Shown here piece by piece: positions 1 through 7,692 of a stretch of 64,000 bases of DNA. The stretch comes from Corynebacterium frankenforstense DSM 45800 (lineage in GTDB: Bacteria > Actinomycetota > Actinomycetes > Mycobacteriales > Mycobacteriaceae): NCBI RefSeq assembly GCF_001941485.1, contig NZ_CP009247.1, positions 930,001 through 994,000 on the forward strand. Direction: 5' to 3'. A model generated the notes under the pieces. That model worked only from the letters and a program-made list of their open reading frames with translations, searched no databases and was not told the origin of the DNA. The position numbers were made by a program, and so were the translations under genes. Numbering within the stretch: the stretch's first letter is position 1; the number at the start of each line of letters is the position of its first letter.

Positions 1-266
1 TCCACCACCACGCGGCCGGGCGCATCCCCGCGGGACCCGTGTCGCTCAATGACACGGGCGACCCAGCCGCCGCAGACGAAGGCGTCCCCGGAGGGCGTGA
101 GCGTTCCCAACCAGGCCTCGACCGCGGGCGCGGCGGCGTCGCGGCGGCCGTCGGTGACGGTCATGCGCACCGTCGCCGGCGTGCCGTCGTTGTGCGGCGG
201 ATTGGTCCACAGCCAGTCGTAGTCGACCTCGTAGCGGCGCTCGTCGGGGGTGTGTGCCTGATCCAT
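1..266 (-). CDS. Hypothetical protein, C-terminally cut by the window edge
   Basis: An open frame reads leftwards from an ATG at 264-266 and runs off the window edge without a stop (88 codons seen). The visible part is hydrophilic and Trp-rich at its start (motif YDWLWTNPP near residue 17), has no signal peptide or membrane segment, and I do not recognise a family. The start is supported by a TAGGAT box 7 nt upstream on the same strand, the leaderless arrangement seen repeatedly in this window. It is divergent from the neighbouring SDR gene. Confidence 0.6.
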   Translation of the reverse strand, partial: MDQAHTPDERRYEVDYDWLWTNPPHNDGTPATVRMTVTDGRRDAAAPAVEAWLGTLTPSGDAFVCGGWVARVIERHGSRGDAPGRVVV

Positions 267-273
267 GGCACAG

Positions 274-279
274 ATCCTA
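274..279 (-). promoter_or_regulatory. Leaderless-type -10 box (TAGGAT) of the partial first gene
   Basis: TAGGAT on the minus strand lies 7 nt before the ATG at 266. No clear -35 is visible. Confidence 0.45.
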
Positions 280-328
280 GGCCGCGATCGGCCCCGCGAA
301 ACCCCCGCGCGCCCCACCTCCGGACACA

Positions 329-334
329 TAAGGT
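329..334 (+). promoter_or_regulatory. Possible -10 box (TAAGGT) for the SDR gene
   Basis: TAAGGT lies about 45 nt before the SDR start. Unlike many neighbours this gene also has a Shine-Dalgarno (AGGAG at 368-372, 7 nt before ATG), so a leadered transcript is expected. Confidence 0.3.
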
Positions 335-379
335 GAGGGGAACAAATCGACTTCGCCGCGAACCGACAGGAGCACTCCC

Positions 380-1315
380 ATGACCCAGGCCACGGCCGTG
401 CGCCCCACGGCGACCCACTCCGCACTCGTCACCGGCGCGGCCTCTGGCATCGGCCGCGAACTCGCACTCAGCCTCGCCCGCGACGGCGTGGCGCTGATGC
501 TTGCCGACGTCGCGCCCGACGGCCTGGAGCGCACCGTCGCCGACGCGCGCCTGGCCGGCGCCGAGATCCTCGACGCCACCGCCCTCGACGTCACCGACCA
601 GGCGGCGGTCGAGGAGTGGGTGGAGAAGGTCACCGCCGAACACGGCGTGCCCGACGAGGTCCACCACGTCGCAGGCATCGCGATCTGGGGCGACGCGCGC
701 ACCATGCCGCCGGAGAAGTGGCGCAGGGTCATCGAGGTCAACCTCATGGGCACCGTCCACGTCGTCCAGGCCCTCGTGCCGCGCATCACCGCCGCGCCGC
801 GGCGTGCGCACGCACGTCGCGGCAGGCGCGGGCGTCGGAAACTGGTGCTCATGTCCAGTGCCGCCGGCTTCATCGGCCTGCCCTGGCATGCGGCCTACTC
901 CGCCTCGAAGGGCGGGGTGCTCGCGATGGCCGAGGTGCTGCGCTTCGACCTGCGACCTTTCGGGGTGGACGTGCACGTCGTCGCGCCCGGGGCCGTGGAC
1001 ACCCCGCTGGTGCGCACCATCGACATCCACGGCGTGGACCGGGCCAATCCGCGCGTGGCGCGTGCCACCGCGCTCTTCCAGGGCCACGCGGTCAGCCCCG
1101 CGAAGGCCGCCGCGAAGATCCGCCGCGGGGTCGCGCGCGGGAGGTTCCTGGTCACCACCAGCGGCGACATCGCCTTCGGGCGCTGGGCGCAGGTGAACCT
1201 GCCGTGGGGCTATAAGGCGGTGATGCGCGCGCTCAACTACGGCTTCCGCTGGGCCTCCCGCGGCGGGTCGACCGGCACGCCCAGCACGTCGAGCGCGGTG
1301 GCCAGCCCGTCGTAG
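380..1315 (+). CDS. SDR-family short-chain dehydrogenase/reductase
   Basis: A 311-residue classical short-chain dehydrogenase, predicted cytoplasmic and NAD(P)-dependent; substrate unknown. The cofactor loop T-G-A-A-S-G-I-G is at residues 18-25, and the catalytic set is Ser160, Tyr173 and Lys177 (YSASK). The usual NNAG motif is altered to HHVAG. A basic Arg-rich insert (about residues 140-150) precedes the catalytic strand. The start is set by AGGAG 7 nt upstream of the ATG. The last 26 codons overlap the 3' end of the convergent gene at 1237-1812 and are Ser/Thr/Gly-rich with no family resemblance, so the gene probably lost an earlier stop and reads into its neighbour. Confidence 0.88.
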   Translation: MTQATAVRPTATHSALVTGAASGIGRELALSLARDGVALMLADVAPDGLERTVADARLAGAEILDATALDVTDQAAVEEWVEKVTAEHGVPDEVHHVAGIAIWGDARTMPPEKWRRVIEVNLMGTVHVVQALVPRITAAPRRAHARRGRRGRRKLVLMSSAAGFIGLPWHAAYSASKGGVLAMAEVLRFDLRPFGVDVHVVAPGAVDTPLVRTIDIHGVDRANPRVARATALFQGHAVSPAKAAAKIRRGVARGRFLVTTSGDIAFGRWAQVNLPWGYKAVMRALNYGFRWASRGGSTGTPSTSSAVASPS

Positions 1316-1812
1316 TTGGTCACCAGCATCACGAAGGCGACCTGGTCGCGCTCCGAGAGCTCGCTGCGCAGTCTCTTCCAGGTCGCGGGGGAGAGGCCGC
1401 GGGTGTCGACGAGCTCGTCGGCGGCGTCGAGAAGCACCAGGCGGCGGCCGGTGAAGCCGTGCTCGGGGGAGGTGACCGCCTCGATCTCGGCGTCGGTCAG
1501 CCCCGCGCGCCGGGCCAGCCCCCGGTGCTGGTCCTCCTCGTAGGCGCTGCCGCGCTTGTGGGCCACGCGCAGGATGATCAGCTCGGTCTCCTTGCGCGAG
1601 AGATAGCCGAAGGGCATCATCATCGCGCCGTAGACGAGCCAGGCGCGGAAGAGCCGGCGGGCCCGGCCCAGGGTGGCGAAGACGCCGAGGCGTCTGCGGC
1701 CGGTGACCCGGGCGCCGATCGCGGCGATGGCGGCGTTGACGGGGCCGAGCTCACGGTTCGTCGCCGGGCCCGGGCCGCCGGCGGGCGGGGAGTGGGGTGT
1801 GTGTTCAGTCAT
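1237..1812 (-). CDS. Carboxymuconolactone decarboxylase-like (AhpD-fold) protein
   Basis: A 191-residue helical protein resembling the carboxymuconolactone decarboxylase/AhpD superfamily. The core 'SRKETELIILRVAHKRGSAYEEDQHRG' region (about residues 72-98; only fragments quoted) has the Glu...His arrangement of the family, but the CxxC pair of true alkylhydroperoxidase AhpD is absent, so peroxidase activity is not supported. The exact reaction is unknown. A TAGGGT box lies 6 nt before the ATG. It is convergent with the SDR gene and overlaps its 3' end by 79 bp. Confidence 0.75.
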   Translation of the reverse strand: MTEHTPHSPPAGGPGPATNRELGPVNAAIAAIGARVTGRRRLGVFATLGRARRLFRAWLVYGAMMMPFGYLSRKETELIILRVAHKRGSAYEEDQHRGLARRAGLTDAEIEAVTSPEHGFTGRRLVLLDAADELVDTRGLSPATWKRLRSELSERDQVAFVMLVTNYDGLATALDVLGVPVDPPREAQRKP

Positions 1813-1818
1813 GAAACA

Positions 1819-1824
1819 ACCCTA
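1819..1824 (-). promoter_or_regulatory. Leaderless-type -10 box (TAGGGT)
   Basis: TAGGGT on the minus strand, 6 nt before the ATG at 1812. Confidence 0.4.
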
Positions 1825-1945
1825 AAGGCAAGCGGGCCGTGCGCGCCGGGTTTCGGGACGGTTGCGCCGGCACGGTTCGCGCAGGATGGAGCGGGCGGGT
1901 CGGGGAGCGTTCCCCGCGATCGTCACGGGCGCCTGCGCGGCGCAG

Positions 1946-1951
1946 TAACCT
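1946..1951 (+). promoter_or_regulatory. Leaderless-type -10 box (TAACCT)
   Basis: TAACCT ends 7 nt before the ATG at 1959 and selects this start over upstream in-frame codons. Confidence 0.5.
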
Positions 1952-1958
1952 TTTTGCC

Positions 1959-2639
1959 ATGAGAACAGCACCGCACCTGAACCGCCGAGCCCGAACCATC
2001 CTGTGCGCCGTGGCCTGTGCCTCGGTGCTGCCCCTGACCGCCTGCGCGGGAGGCGATGACACCGCCGACGCCGCGGCGCCGTCGCTCTCCGCCGTCGAGG
2101 AGACCTCCTCGATCGCGACGACGACCACCGCCGACACCAAGGAAAGCGCGAAGCCGACCTGCGCCGAGAACGAGTCGGAGACCGCCCAGACCGAAGCGAC
2201 CACGGGAGCGGCTTCGAACCCCGGGGACGACGGGGACGCCCGGTGCGGCGACATGACCGCCGAGGAAGCCATGTACGCCGGCCTCGAGGAGGTCGGTCCG
2301 CCGCCGTTCGACGGCCGCGACAACTGGTCCACGGAGTACGCGGATCCCACCGCGGGCTACGACCCGTGCGCGGACCTGTCCTGGATCTCGCTGCTGCCCG
2401 ACATGCCCACCGGGTCCACGCCGGCGGTGGTCATGCTCTACCACAAGGGTGAGTACGTCGGTACGACGACGGCGGAGCCCCGGTGGACCGGCCGAATCGA
2501 GCGCGACTCGGACTCGCAGATCACCGTGGAGTACATCTACGCCAAGGACGGCGAACCGTTGGGCCTGGCTTCCGGGCGCACCTACGCGACCTTCACCTGG
2601 AACGGTGACAAGGTCGTCATGGAGGGGGAGCTGCCGTGA
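1959..2639 (+). CDS. LppP/LprE-like lipoprotein, copy 1
   Basis: A 226-residue exported lipoprotein. The N-terminus has Arg residues, a hydrophobic stretch and a lipobox LTAC (Cys near residue 29), followed by an acidic Thr/Ala-rich linker. The conserved C-terminal domain contains YDPCADLSWI, VMLYHKGEY, RDSDSQITVEY and TFTWNG motifs, shared with the next two genes, and resembles the actinobacterial LppP/LprE lipoprotein family, whose biochemical role is unclear. The two invariant Cys residues (one near MTAEEA, one in DPCADL) may form a disulfide. First of three tandem paralogues; it overlaps the second by 4 bp at GTGA. Confidence 0.85.
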   Translation: MRTAPHLNRRARTILCAVACASVLPLTACAGGDDTADAAAPSLSAVEETSSIATTTTADTKESAKPTCAENESETAQTEATTGAASNPGDDGDARCGDMTAEEAMYAGLEEVGPPPFDGRDNWSTEYADPTAGYDPCADLSWISLLPDMPTGSTPAVVMLYHKGEYVGTTTAEPRWTGRIERDSDSQITVEYIYAKDGEPLGLASGRTYATFTWNGDKVVMEGELP

Positions 2640-3340
2640 TGATCTCGAGAAACATGGTGTCGCGCCGTCACAAGCGCCCGACCCCTACCCGTCCGACCCG
2701 CACCCGCCCGACCCGCACCGCCCTGTGCGCCGCCGCGCTGGCCGTGGTGCTGCCGCTGGCCGCCTGCGCCGACGACTCCGAGGGCGGCGACGGCGACGCG
2801 CCCGTGCTCACCACCGCCGAGGAGACCTCCGCGGCCGCGCAGCCGGAGACCTCCGGGACGCAGCAGTCGGAGCAGGCTCAGCCGACCACCGGCGCCGAGA
2901 GCGCCGGGGCGGACGACTCCGCCGCCGACCGGGGCTCCGGCTGCGGGGACATCTCGGCCGAGGAGGCCATGAACACCGGCGTCGCGCAGGCCCCGGCGCC
3001 GCCCTACGACAACGCCGGGTGGGCCACCGGCTACGCGGACCCCACCGTGGGCTTCGACCCGTGCGCGGACCTGTCCTGGATCGCCGTGCCGATCGAGGGG
3101 GCCACCGGCTCCTCGCCGACGCTGGTCATGCTCTACCACAAGGGTGAATACCTCGGCACGACGACCTCGGAGGCCCACTGGATCGGCGACATCCGCCGCG
3201 ACTCGGACTCGCAGATCACCGTCGAGCACAGGTTCCCCAAGGAAGGTGAGGGCACCGCCAACGCCTCCGGGCGCACCGACGCGACCTTCACCTGGAACGG
3301 CGAGAAGGTGGTCATGACCGGCGAGGTGCCCGAGCACTAG
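2636..3340 (+). CDS. LppP/LprE-like lipoprotein, copy 2
   Basis: A paralogue of the preceding gene, 234 residues from GTG 2636. That GTG overlaps the previous stop; ATG codons at 2639 and 2654 are also in frame and I cannot separate them. The N-terminus carries a Thr/Pro/Arg repeat (about residues 15-28) before the hydrophobic stretch and the lipobox LAAC. The mature domain again has DPCADLSWI, VMLYHKGEYLGTTTS, RDSDSQITVE and ATFTWNG. It is presumably lipid-anchored on the outer face of the membrane and co-transcribed with copy 1. Confidence 0.85.
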   Translation: MMISRNMVSRRHKRPTPTRPTRTRPTRTALCAAALAVVLPLAACADDSEGGDGDAPVLTTAEETSAAAQPETSGTQQSEQAQPTTGAESAGADDSAADRGSGCGDISAEEAMNTGVAQAPAPPYDNAGWATGYADPTVGFDPCADLSWIAVPIEGATGSSPTLVMLYHKGEYLGTTTSEAHWIGDIRRDSDSQITVEHRFPKEGEGTANASGRTDATFTWNGEKVVMTGEVPEH

Positions 3341-3409
3341 GAACTCCGACCGGGGGAGACGGGGGTGGCGCCCGCCCCGGAGGGCGTACCGCATCGGATG
3401 CCACCCCGC

Positions 3410-3415
3410 TAATGT
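3410..3415 (+). promoter_or_regulatory. Leaderless-type -10 box (TAATGT)
   Basis: TAATGT ends 7 nt before the GTG start at 3423, implying the third lipoprotein has its own promoter. Confidence 0.5.
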
Positions 3416-3422
3416 CTCGTGT

Positions 3423-4097
3423 GTGAGAACCACCTCCCGGGCGGGGCGCCCGGCTGATCCCGCTGTCTCCTCCCGCACCGGCCGCACCGCGCTGTGCACC
3501 GCCGCGCTGGCCGCGGCGCTGGCCCTCTCCGCCTGCTCGGACGGCGCCGGGGAGAAGAACGACGCACCCGTGCTGACGACCGTCCCGGACACCACCGCGG
3601 CCGCCCCGCAGGAAGACTCCGCGGGACAGCCGGCCTCCGACGCCGCGGGCGACGGTCAGGCCCAGGCAGGCCCGGACGAGGCCGACGGCGGCTCCGGCTG
3701 CGGCGGTATGTCGGCCGAGGAGGCGATGTACGAGGGCCTGTCCTACGCCGGCCCGAACTCGCCCGAGGGGCTTCCCTGGGACACAGGGCACGCGGACCCG
3801 GCGAGCACCTACGACCCGTGCGCGGACCTGTCCTGGATCGCGGTCCGGCCCTGGGGCGCCAGCGGCACGATGCCGACGCGGATCATGCTCTACCACCGCG
3901 GCGAGTTCCTCGGCACGACGACCTCGGACAACTACCGCACCGGCGGCGTCTACCGCGACTCGGACTCGCAGATCACGGTCGAATACGTGTACATCCGGGA
4001 CGGCGAGGCGAGCGCGGACGCCTCGGGTCGCACCTACGCGACGTTCACCTGGAACGGCTCCGAGACGGTCATGACCGGCGAGGTGCCGCCGGCGTAG
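3423..4097 (+). CDS. LppP/LprE-like lipoprotein, copy 3
   Basis: Third paralogue, 224 residues from GTG 3423. The lipobox is LSAC (Cys near residue 38), then an acidic Ala/Gly-rich linker and the shared domain with YDPCADLSWIAV, IMLYHRGEFLGTTTS, RDSDSQITVEY and YATFTWNGS. It appears independently transcribed because a TAATGT box sits 7 nt before the start. The three copies diverge most in the linker and agree in the C-terminal half, which points to local duplication with selection on the domain. Confidence 0.85.
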   Translation: MRTTSRAGRPADPAVSSRTGRTALCTAALAAALALSACSDGAGEKNDAPVLTTVPDTTAAAPQEDSAGQPASDAAGDGQAQAGPDEADGGSGCGGMSAEEAMYEGLSYAGPNSPEGLPWDTGHADPASTYDPCADLSWIAVRPWGASGTMPTRIMLYHRGEFLGTTTSDNYRTGGVYRDSDSQITVEYVYIRDGEASADASGRTYATFTWNGSETVMTGEVPPA

Positions 4098-4106
4098 CGC
4101 GGAGGA

Positions 4107-4112
4107 TAACCT
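4107..4112 (+). promoter_or_regulatory. Leaderless-type -10 box (TAACCT)
   Basis: TAACCT ends 7 nt before the GTG at 4120. Confidence 0.45.
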
Positions 4113-4119
4113 GGGACAG

Positions 4120-4776
4120 GTGAGTTTCGCCGAGTACTTCGCATCCGCCGCCCCGCGCGGCTTCGCCCTGCCCGAGGAGCTGCACCGGGCCCTCGACTTC
4201 CTGGAGTCCGCCGGCCACGGCGAGGCCTTCGACGGTGGGGACGGGCCCGAGGGCTTCCTCTCGGTGAGCGCCGACCCGGTCTCGGGCGCCGTCTTCTACA
4301 TCGACTTCGACCTGACCGGCTACCTCGACACCGACAAGCCGGGCGCCGAGCGCCTGGTGCCCGTCGTCGACCCGGACGGCGGCGGCTCCCGCATCATGGC
4401 CTGGGCCGGCACGGACGGGACCGCGCCCTACCGTTACCTCTTCCTGGGTGCGGAGGGCGAGGGTCCCTTCCTCGTCGCCGAGAACACCGTCGACCTGCTG
4501 CGCCTGCTCGCCGTGGGCTACGCCTGGATCGGGGAGGACACCCTGGGGCGCACCCCGGCCGAGGCGGGCGCGGACGACGTCGCCGGCCACGCCGAGTTCC
4601 GCGACTGGGTGACCAAGGCCTTCGGTGTCGACGTCCCCGCCTCCTGGCCGGCCGCCGAGATCGACCGCGAGGCCGCCGACTGGCTGGTGGACATGCGCGG
4701 CGACACCGACGAGGGGCTCTACCTCGACGGCATCGTGCCCGAGCCGCACGAGGACCCCGACTCCGAGGGGGAGTGA
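4120..4776 (+). CDS. SMI1/KNR4 (SUKH)-like hypothetical protein
   Basis: An acidic, soluble 218-residue protein with no signal peptide. The pattern YRYLFLG near residues 106-112, followed by LLRLLAVGYAWIG (about 126-138) and a FRDWVTKAFGVDVP stretch (about 154-167), resembles SMI1/KNR4 (SUKH) proteins, which include many bacterial immunity proteins. No toxin-like gene is adjacent, so an immunity role is not supported by context. GTG start chosen from the TAACCT box 7 nt upstream. Family assignment is tentative. Confidence 0.6.
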   Translation: MSFAEYFASAAPRGFALPEELHRALDFLESAGHGEAFDGGDGPEGFLSVSADPVSGAVFYIDFDLTGYLDTDKPGAERLVPVVDPDGGGSRIMAWAGTDGTAPYRYLFLGAEGEGPFLVAENTVDLLRLLAVGYAWIGEDTLGRTPAEAGADDVAGHAEFRDWVTKAFGVDVPASWPAAEIDREAADWLVDMRGDTDEGLYLDGIVPEPHEDPDSEGE

Positions 4777-4791
4777 CTGCGGCACTGAGTC

Positions 4792-4857
4792 GCTTGCCGA
4801 CGCCGCGTGCGTGGCGAGCCGGGTGCTTTCCGACGCCGCGTGCGTGGCGCGCCGGGT
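4792..4857 (+). repeat. Two tandem copies of a 33-bp GC-rich repeat
   Basis: Positions 4792-4824 and 4825-4857 are adjacent 33-bp units differing at only two positions. Each contains CCGACGCCGCGTGCGTGGCG, the core of a motif dispersed over many spacers here. It fills most of the gap between the SUKH-like gene and the flavin monooxygenase. Confidence 0.85.
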
Positions 4858-4935
4858 GCGCGGGCGCACCCTTGCGGGAACCTGGGAATAGTGACCCGTG
4901 ACACGAAAAAGTGCTCGGGTAGGGAAACAAAACAC

Positions 4936-4941
4936 TAAGCT
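4936..4941 (+). promoter_or_regulatory. Leaderless-type -10 box (TAAGCT)
   Basis: TAAGCT ends 7 nt before ATG 4949 and argues for that start over the in-frame GTG at 4898. Confidence 0.5.
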
Positions 4942-4948
4942 GCGGCGC

Positions 4949-6592
4949 ATGAAATCAACTCTGCTGCCGTACTACGTGACCCAGCGAGACAAGGCCGCCC
5001 CGGTCACCGCACCCGTCCCCGCCGACCCGGACCTGCCGCGCACCTGCGTGATCGGCGCCGGCTCCGCGGGGCTGGCCTGCGCGAAGAACCTGTACCTGGC
5101 CGGCGTGCCCTTCGACTGCTTCGAGAAGGGCAGCCGCATCGGGGGCAACTGGCTGATCGACAACCCCAACGGGGTGTCGGCCTGCTACGACCACCTCGAG
5201 ATCAACACCTCGGTGCGCCGCATGGCCTTCTCCGACTTCCCGATGCCCGCCGACTACCCGCCGTACGCCCGTCACGATCAGGTCGCCGCCTACTTCGACG
5301 ACTACGCCGAGCACTTCGGCCTGCTGCCGCTGATCACCTTCGACACCGAGGTCACCGCCGTCGAACCGGTCGAGCCGGTCGAGCGGGACGGCGACGCGGC
5401 GGGGGAGCCGGGCGCTGCGGGCGCTGCGGGCACTGCGGGCAGCGCGGGTAACGCGGACGGCGCCGGCGAGGTGCGCGGCACCGGTCGCTGGCGGGTGACC
5501 ACCCGCGGTCCCGAGGGCGAGGTCACCCGCGACTACGACGCGGTGATCGTCTGCAACGGCCACCACTGGGATCCCCGGCTGCCGGACCCGGCCTACCCCG
5601 GCCAGGACGAGTTCGCCGGCGAGCAGATCCACGCCCACTCCTACCGTGACGCCTCGCAGCTGGCCGGCCGCGACGTGGTTGTCGTCGGCGCCGGCAACTC
5701 CGCGCTCGACATCGCCTCGGCGGCCGCGCGCACCGCGGACAGCGCGACGATCTCGCAGCGCCGCGGCCAGTGGGTGATCCCGAAGTACACCGCGGGCATC
5801 GCCTCCGACCTCATCGCCGTGCCCGGCTGGGCACCCTGGCTGCTCAACCGCATCCGCCTGCGGGTCTCCTCGTGGACCGTGCGCGGCCTGGACAAGTGGG
5901 GCCTGCCGCGCCCGGCGCACGCGCCCTCGCAGTCGCACCCGGTGCAGTCCGAGGAGATCCGCGACGCCCTCGACTCCGGGCGGCTGAACCCCAAGGGCGC
6001 GATCGAGCGCTTCGACGCCGGGCACGTCCACTTCAAGGACGGCACCAGCGTGCGCGCGGACCTCGTCGTCTGGGCGACGGGTTACCGGACCACCTTCCCG
6101 TTCCTGGACGAGTCGCTGGTCAGCGCCCGCGACAACGACCTGCCGCTGTGGAAGCGTGCCGTGCGCCCCGACCTGCCGGGTCTCTACTTCGTCGGGCTGC
6201 TCCAGCCCATCGGCGCGGTGATGCCGCTGGCCGAGGCCCAGGCCGAGTGGATCACCGAGATCCTCACCGGCGCCTACGCCTTCCCCGACCGCGGCGAGAT
6301 CGAGGCCTCGATGCGCCGCGACCACGAGCGCAACAAGTCCCGGTTCTACGACTCGGCGCGCCACACCATGGAGGTCGACTTCGACTCCTTCCTCTTCGAC
6401 CTGGCCCGCGAGCGCCGCCGCGGACGCCGGCGGCGCAGGCGCGAGCAGGCCGGTGTCTTGACCGCCGGCGGCGGGCGACCCGGCGCTGGCGGACGGGGGA
6501 GCGGGCGCGGGAGCGGACGCAGCGGGGCCTCCGGCCTGCGCCCCGGTACCGTGGGCCGGCGCCTCGTCGCCGCGGCGGGCAGGACCCGATGA
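4949..6592 (+). CDS. Flavin-containing monooxygenase (FMO family)
   Basis: A 547-residue FAD/NADPH monooxygenase of the FMO type; substrate unknown. The FAD-binding loop G-A-G-S-A-G is at residues 36-41, an FMO-like CNGHHW motif near 195-200, the NADP loop VVVGAGNSALD near 236-246, and ATGYRTTFPFLD near 378-389. A Gly/Ala-rich collagen-like insert (about residues 152-180) interrupts the region before the NADP domain, and the C-terminus is a low-complexity Arg/Gly tail of about 65 residues. The stop overlaps the start of the following SDR gene (ATGA), so the two are translationally coupled and may act in one oxidation pathway. Confidence 0.88.
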   Translation: MKSTLLPYYVTQRDKAAPVTAPVPADPDLPRTCVIGAGSAGLACAKNLYLAGVPFDCFEKGSRIGGNWLIDNPNGVSACYDHLEINTSVRRMAFSDFPMPADYPPYARHDQVAAYFDDYAEHFGLLPLITFDTEVTAVEPVEPVERDGDAAGEPGAAGAAGTAGSAGNADGAGEVRGTGRWRVTTRGPEGEVTRDYDAVIVCNGHHWDPRLPDPAYPGQDEFAGEQIHAHSYRDASQLAGRDVVVVGAGNSALDIASAAARTADSATISQRRGQWVIPKYTAGIASDLIAVPGWAPWLLNRIRLRVSSWTVRGLDKWGLPRPAHAPSQSHPVQSEEIRDALDSGRLNPKGAIERFDAGHVHFKDGTSVRADLVVWATGYRTTFPFLDESLVSARDNDLPLWKRAVRPDLPGLYFVGLLQPIGAVMPLAEAQAEWITEILTGAYAFPDRGEIEASMRRDHERNKSRFYDSARHTMEVDFDSFLFDLARERRRGRRRRRREQAGVLTAGGGRPGAGGRGSGRGSGRSGASGLRPGTVGRRLVAAAGRTR

Positions 6593-7536
6593 TCCCGGGA
6601 CGCGCGCCGCGCAAGGCCCGGGGCCGCACCGCAGACAAGGCCGCGGCGGACCGCGCGGCCGGCGGCACGGCCGTGGTCACCGGCGCCGGCGGGGGACTGG
6701 GCCGGTTGATCGCGAAGCGACTGGCGGAGCAGGGCTTCGCCGTGTGCGTCACCGACCTCGACGCCGGGGCCGCCGAGGGTGTGGCCGCCGAGATCAACGC
6801 CTCGGCCCCGGAGAACGAGGCCACCTCCGCGGCCCTCGACGTGCGCGACGCGGACGCCTGCCGCGAGATCGCCTGTGCCCGGCGGGACCTGAGCCTGTGG
6901 GTCAACAACGCCGGGGTACTGACCACCGCGCCGGTCTGGGCGCAGGATGACCGGACCCGCGCCCTCCAGCTCGAGGTCAACGCCGCGGGCACGATCAACG
7001 GCACGCTGGCCGCCCTCGAGGCCTTCGGCGTCGGAGCGGCCGAAGGAACCGGGCCCGAGGGCACCGACGCGCGCCCCACCCGCGGCCCCGGCCCCGCGCG
7101 CGGCCACGTGCTCAACGTCGCCTCGCTGGCCGGGCTCGCCCCGGTCTCGGGCGAGGGCATCTACGCCGCGAGCAAGCACGCCGTACTCGGCTTCAGCCTC
7201 TCGACGGCCATCGACCTGCGCCGGGCCGGTCACAAGAAAGTGCGGATCTCCACCGTCTGCCCGGACGGGATGTGGACGCCGATGCTCTACGAGAAGCTCG
7301 ACGACCCCGAAGCGGCCATGTCCTTTTCCGGGGTGCTGCTCCAATCCGAGGAGGTCGCCGACGTCGTCGCCGAGGTCGCCCGGCGGCCGAAGCTGGTGCG
7401 CGTCGTGCCGCGCTGGCGCGGGCTGCAGTGCCGCCTCTACGCCGCCGCGCCGTCGGTGGCCGTGCGCGGGGCGAAGCTCGTCGAGTGGGTCGCCCGCGCC
7501 GGGCAGCGCCGTGCGGCCAAGCGCCTGCGCGCCTGA
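6589..7536 (+). CDS. SDR-family dehydrogenase coupled to the FMO
   Basis: A 315-residue short-chain dehydrogenase. The cofactor loop T-G-A-G-G-G-L-G is at residues 31-38, NNAG at about 106-109, and catalytic Tyr192/Lys196 (YAASK). The first 25 residues are basic and disordered in appearance, and a Pro/Gly/Thr-rich insert of about 20 residues precedes the catalytic Ser. It begins inside the stop of the FMO gene, so both are likely made from one mRNA. Substrate unknown; a plausible reading is oxidation or reduction of the FMO product. Confidence 0.87.
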   Translation: MIPGRAPRKARGRTADKAAADRAAGGTAVVTGAGGGLGRLIAKRLAEQGFAVCVTDLDAGAAEGVAAEINASAPENEATSAALDVRDADACREIACARRDLSLWVNNAGVLTTAPVWAQDDRTRALQLEVNAAGTINGTLAALEAFGVGAAEGTGPEGTDARPTRGPGPARGHVLNVASLAGLAPVSGEGIYAASKHAVLGFSLSTAIDLRRAGHKKVRISTVCPDGMWTPMLYEKLDDPEAAMSFSGVLLQSEEVADVVAEVARRPKLVRVVPRWRGLQCRLYAAAPSVAVRGAKLVEWVARAGQRRAAKRLRA

Positions 7537-7626
7537 GACGGCGACACCCGCGCGGCCGGGCGCCTCGCGTCTGGGACGGCGGTACCCGCCCGGCGCCGGT
7601 GGAGACCACAAAACGGCGACACCCGC
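7535..7626 (+). repeat. Three imperfect copies of an ACGGCGACACCCGC-like repeat
   Basis: Related 16-17 bp segments lie at 7535-7551, 7573-7589 and 7611-7626, each with ACGGCG(A/G)(C/T)ACCCGC. They fill the convergent spacer between the SDR gene and the aldehyde dehydrogenase gene. Confidence 0.55.
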
Positions 7627-7661
7627 CGACCCGCGGGATGCGGGGCGACGGGTGCGGGCGC

Positions 7662-7680
7662 GGCGTCGGAAATCGACGCC
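7662..7680. terminator. Hairpin between convergent genes (GGCGTCG / CGACGCC)
   Basis: A 7-bp stem (7662-7668 with 7674-7680) closes a GAAAT loop. It sits between two convergent genes and could serve either strand. No U-tract follows. The stem matches the dispersed GGCGTCGG motif of this window. Confidence 0.5.
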
Positions 7681-7692
7681 GGGAAAGCGGGG

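Noticed and set aside
4120..4776. SUKH-like gene as part of a polymorphic toxin locus
   Set aside because: Neighbours are lipoproteins and a monooxygenase; no toxin C-terminal domain or secretion gene is seen.
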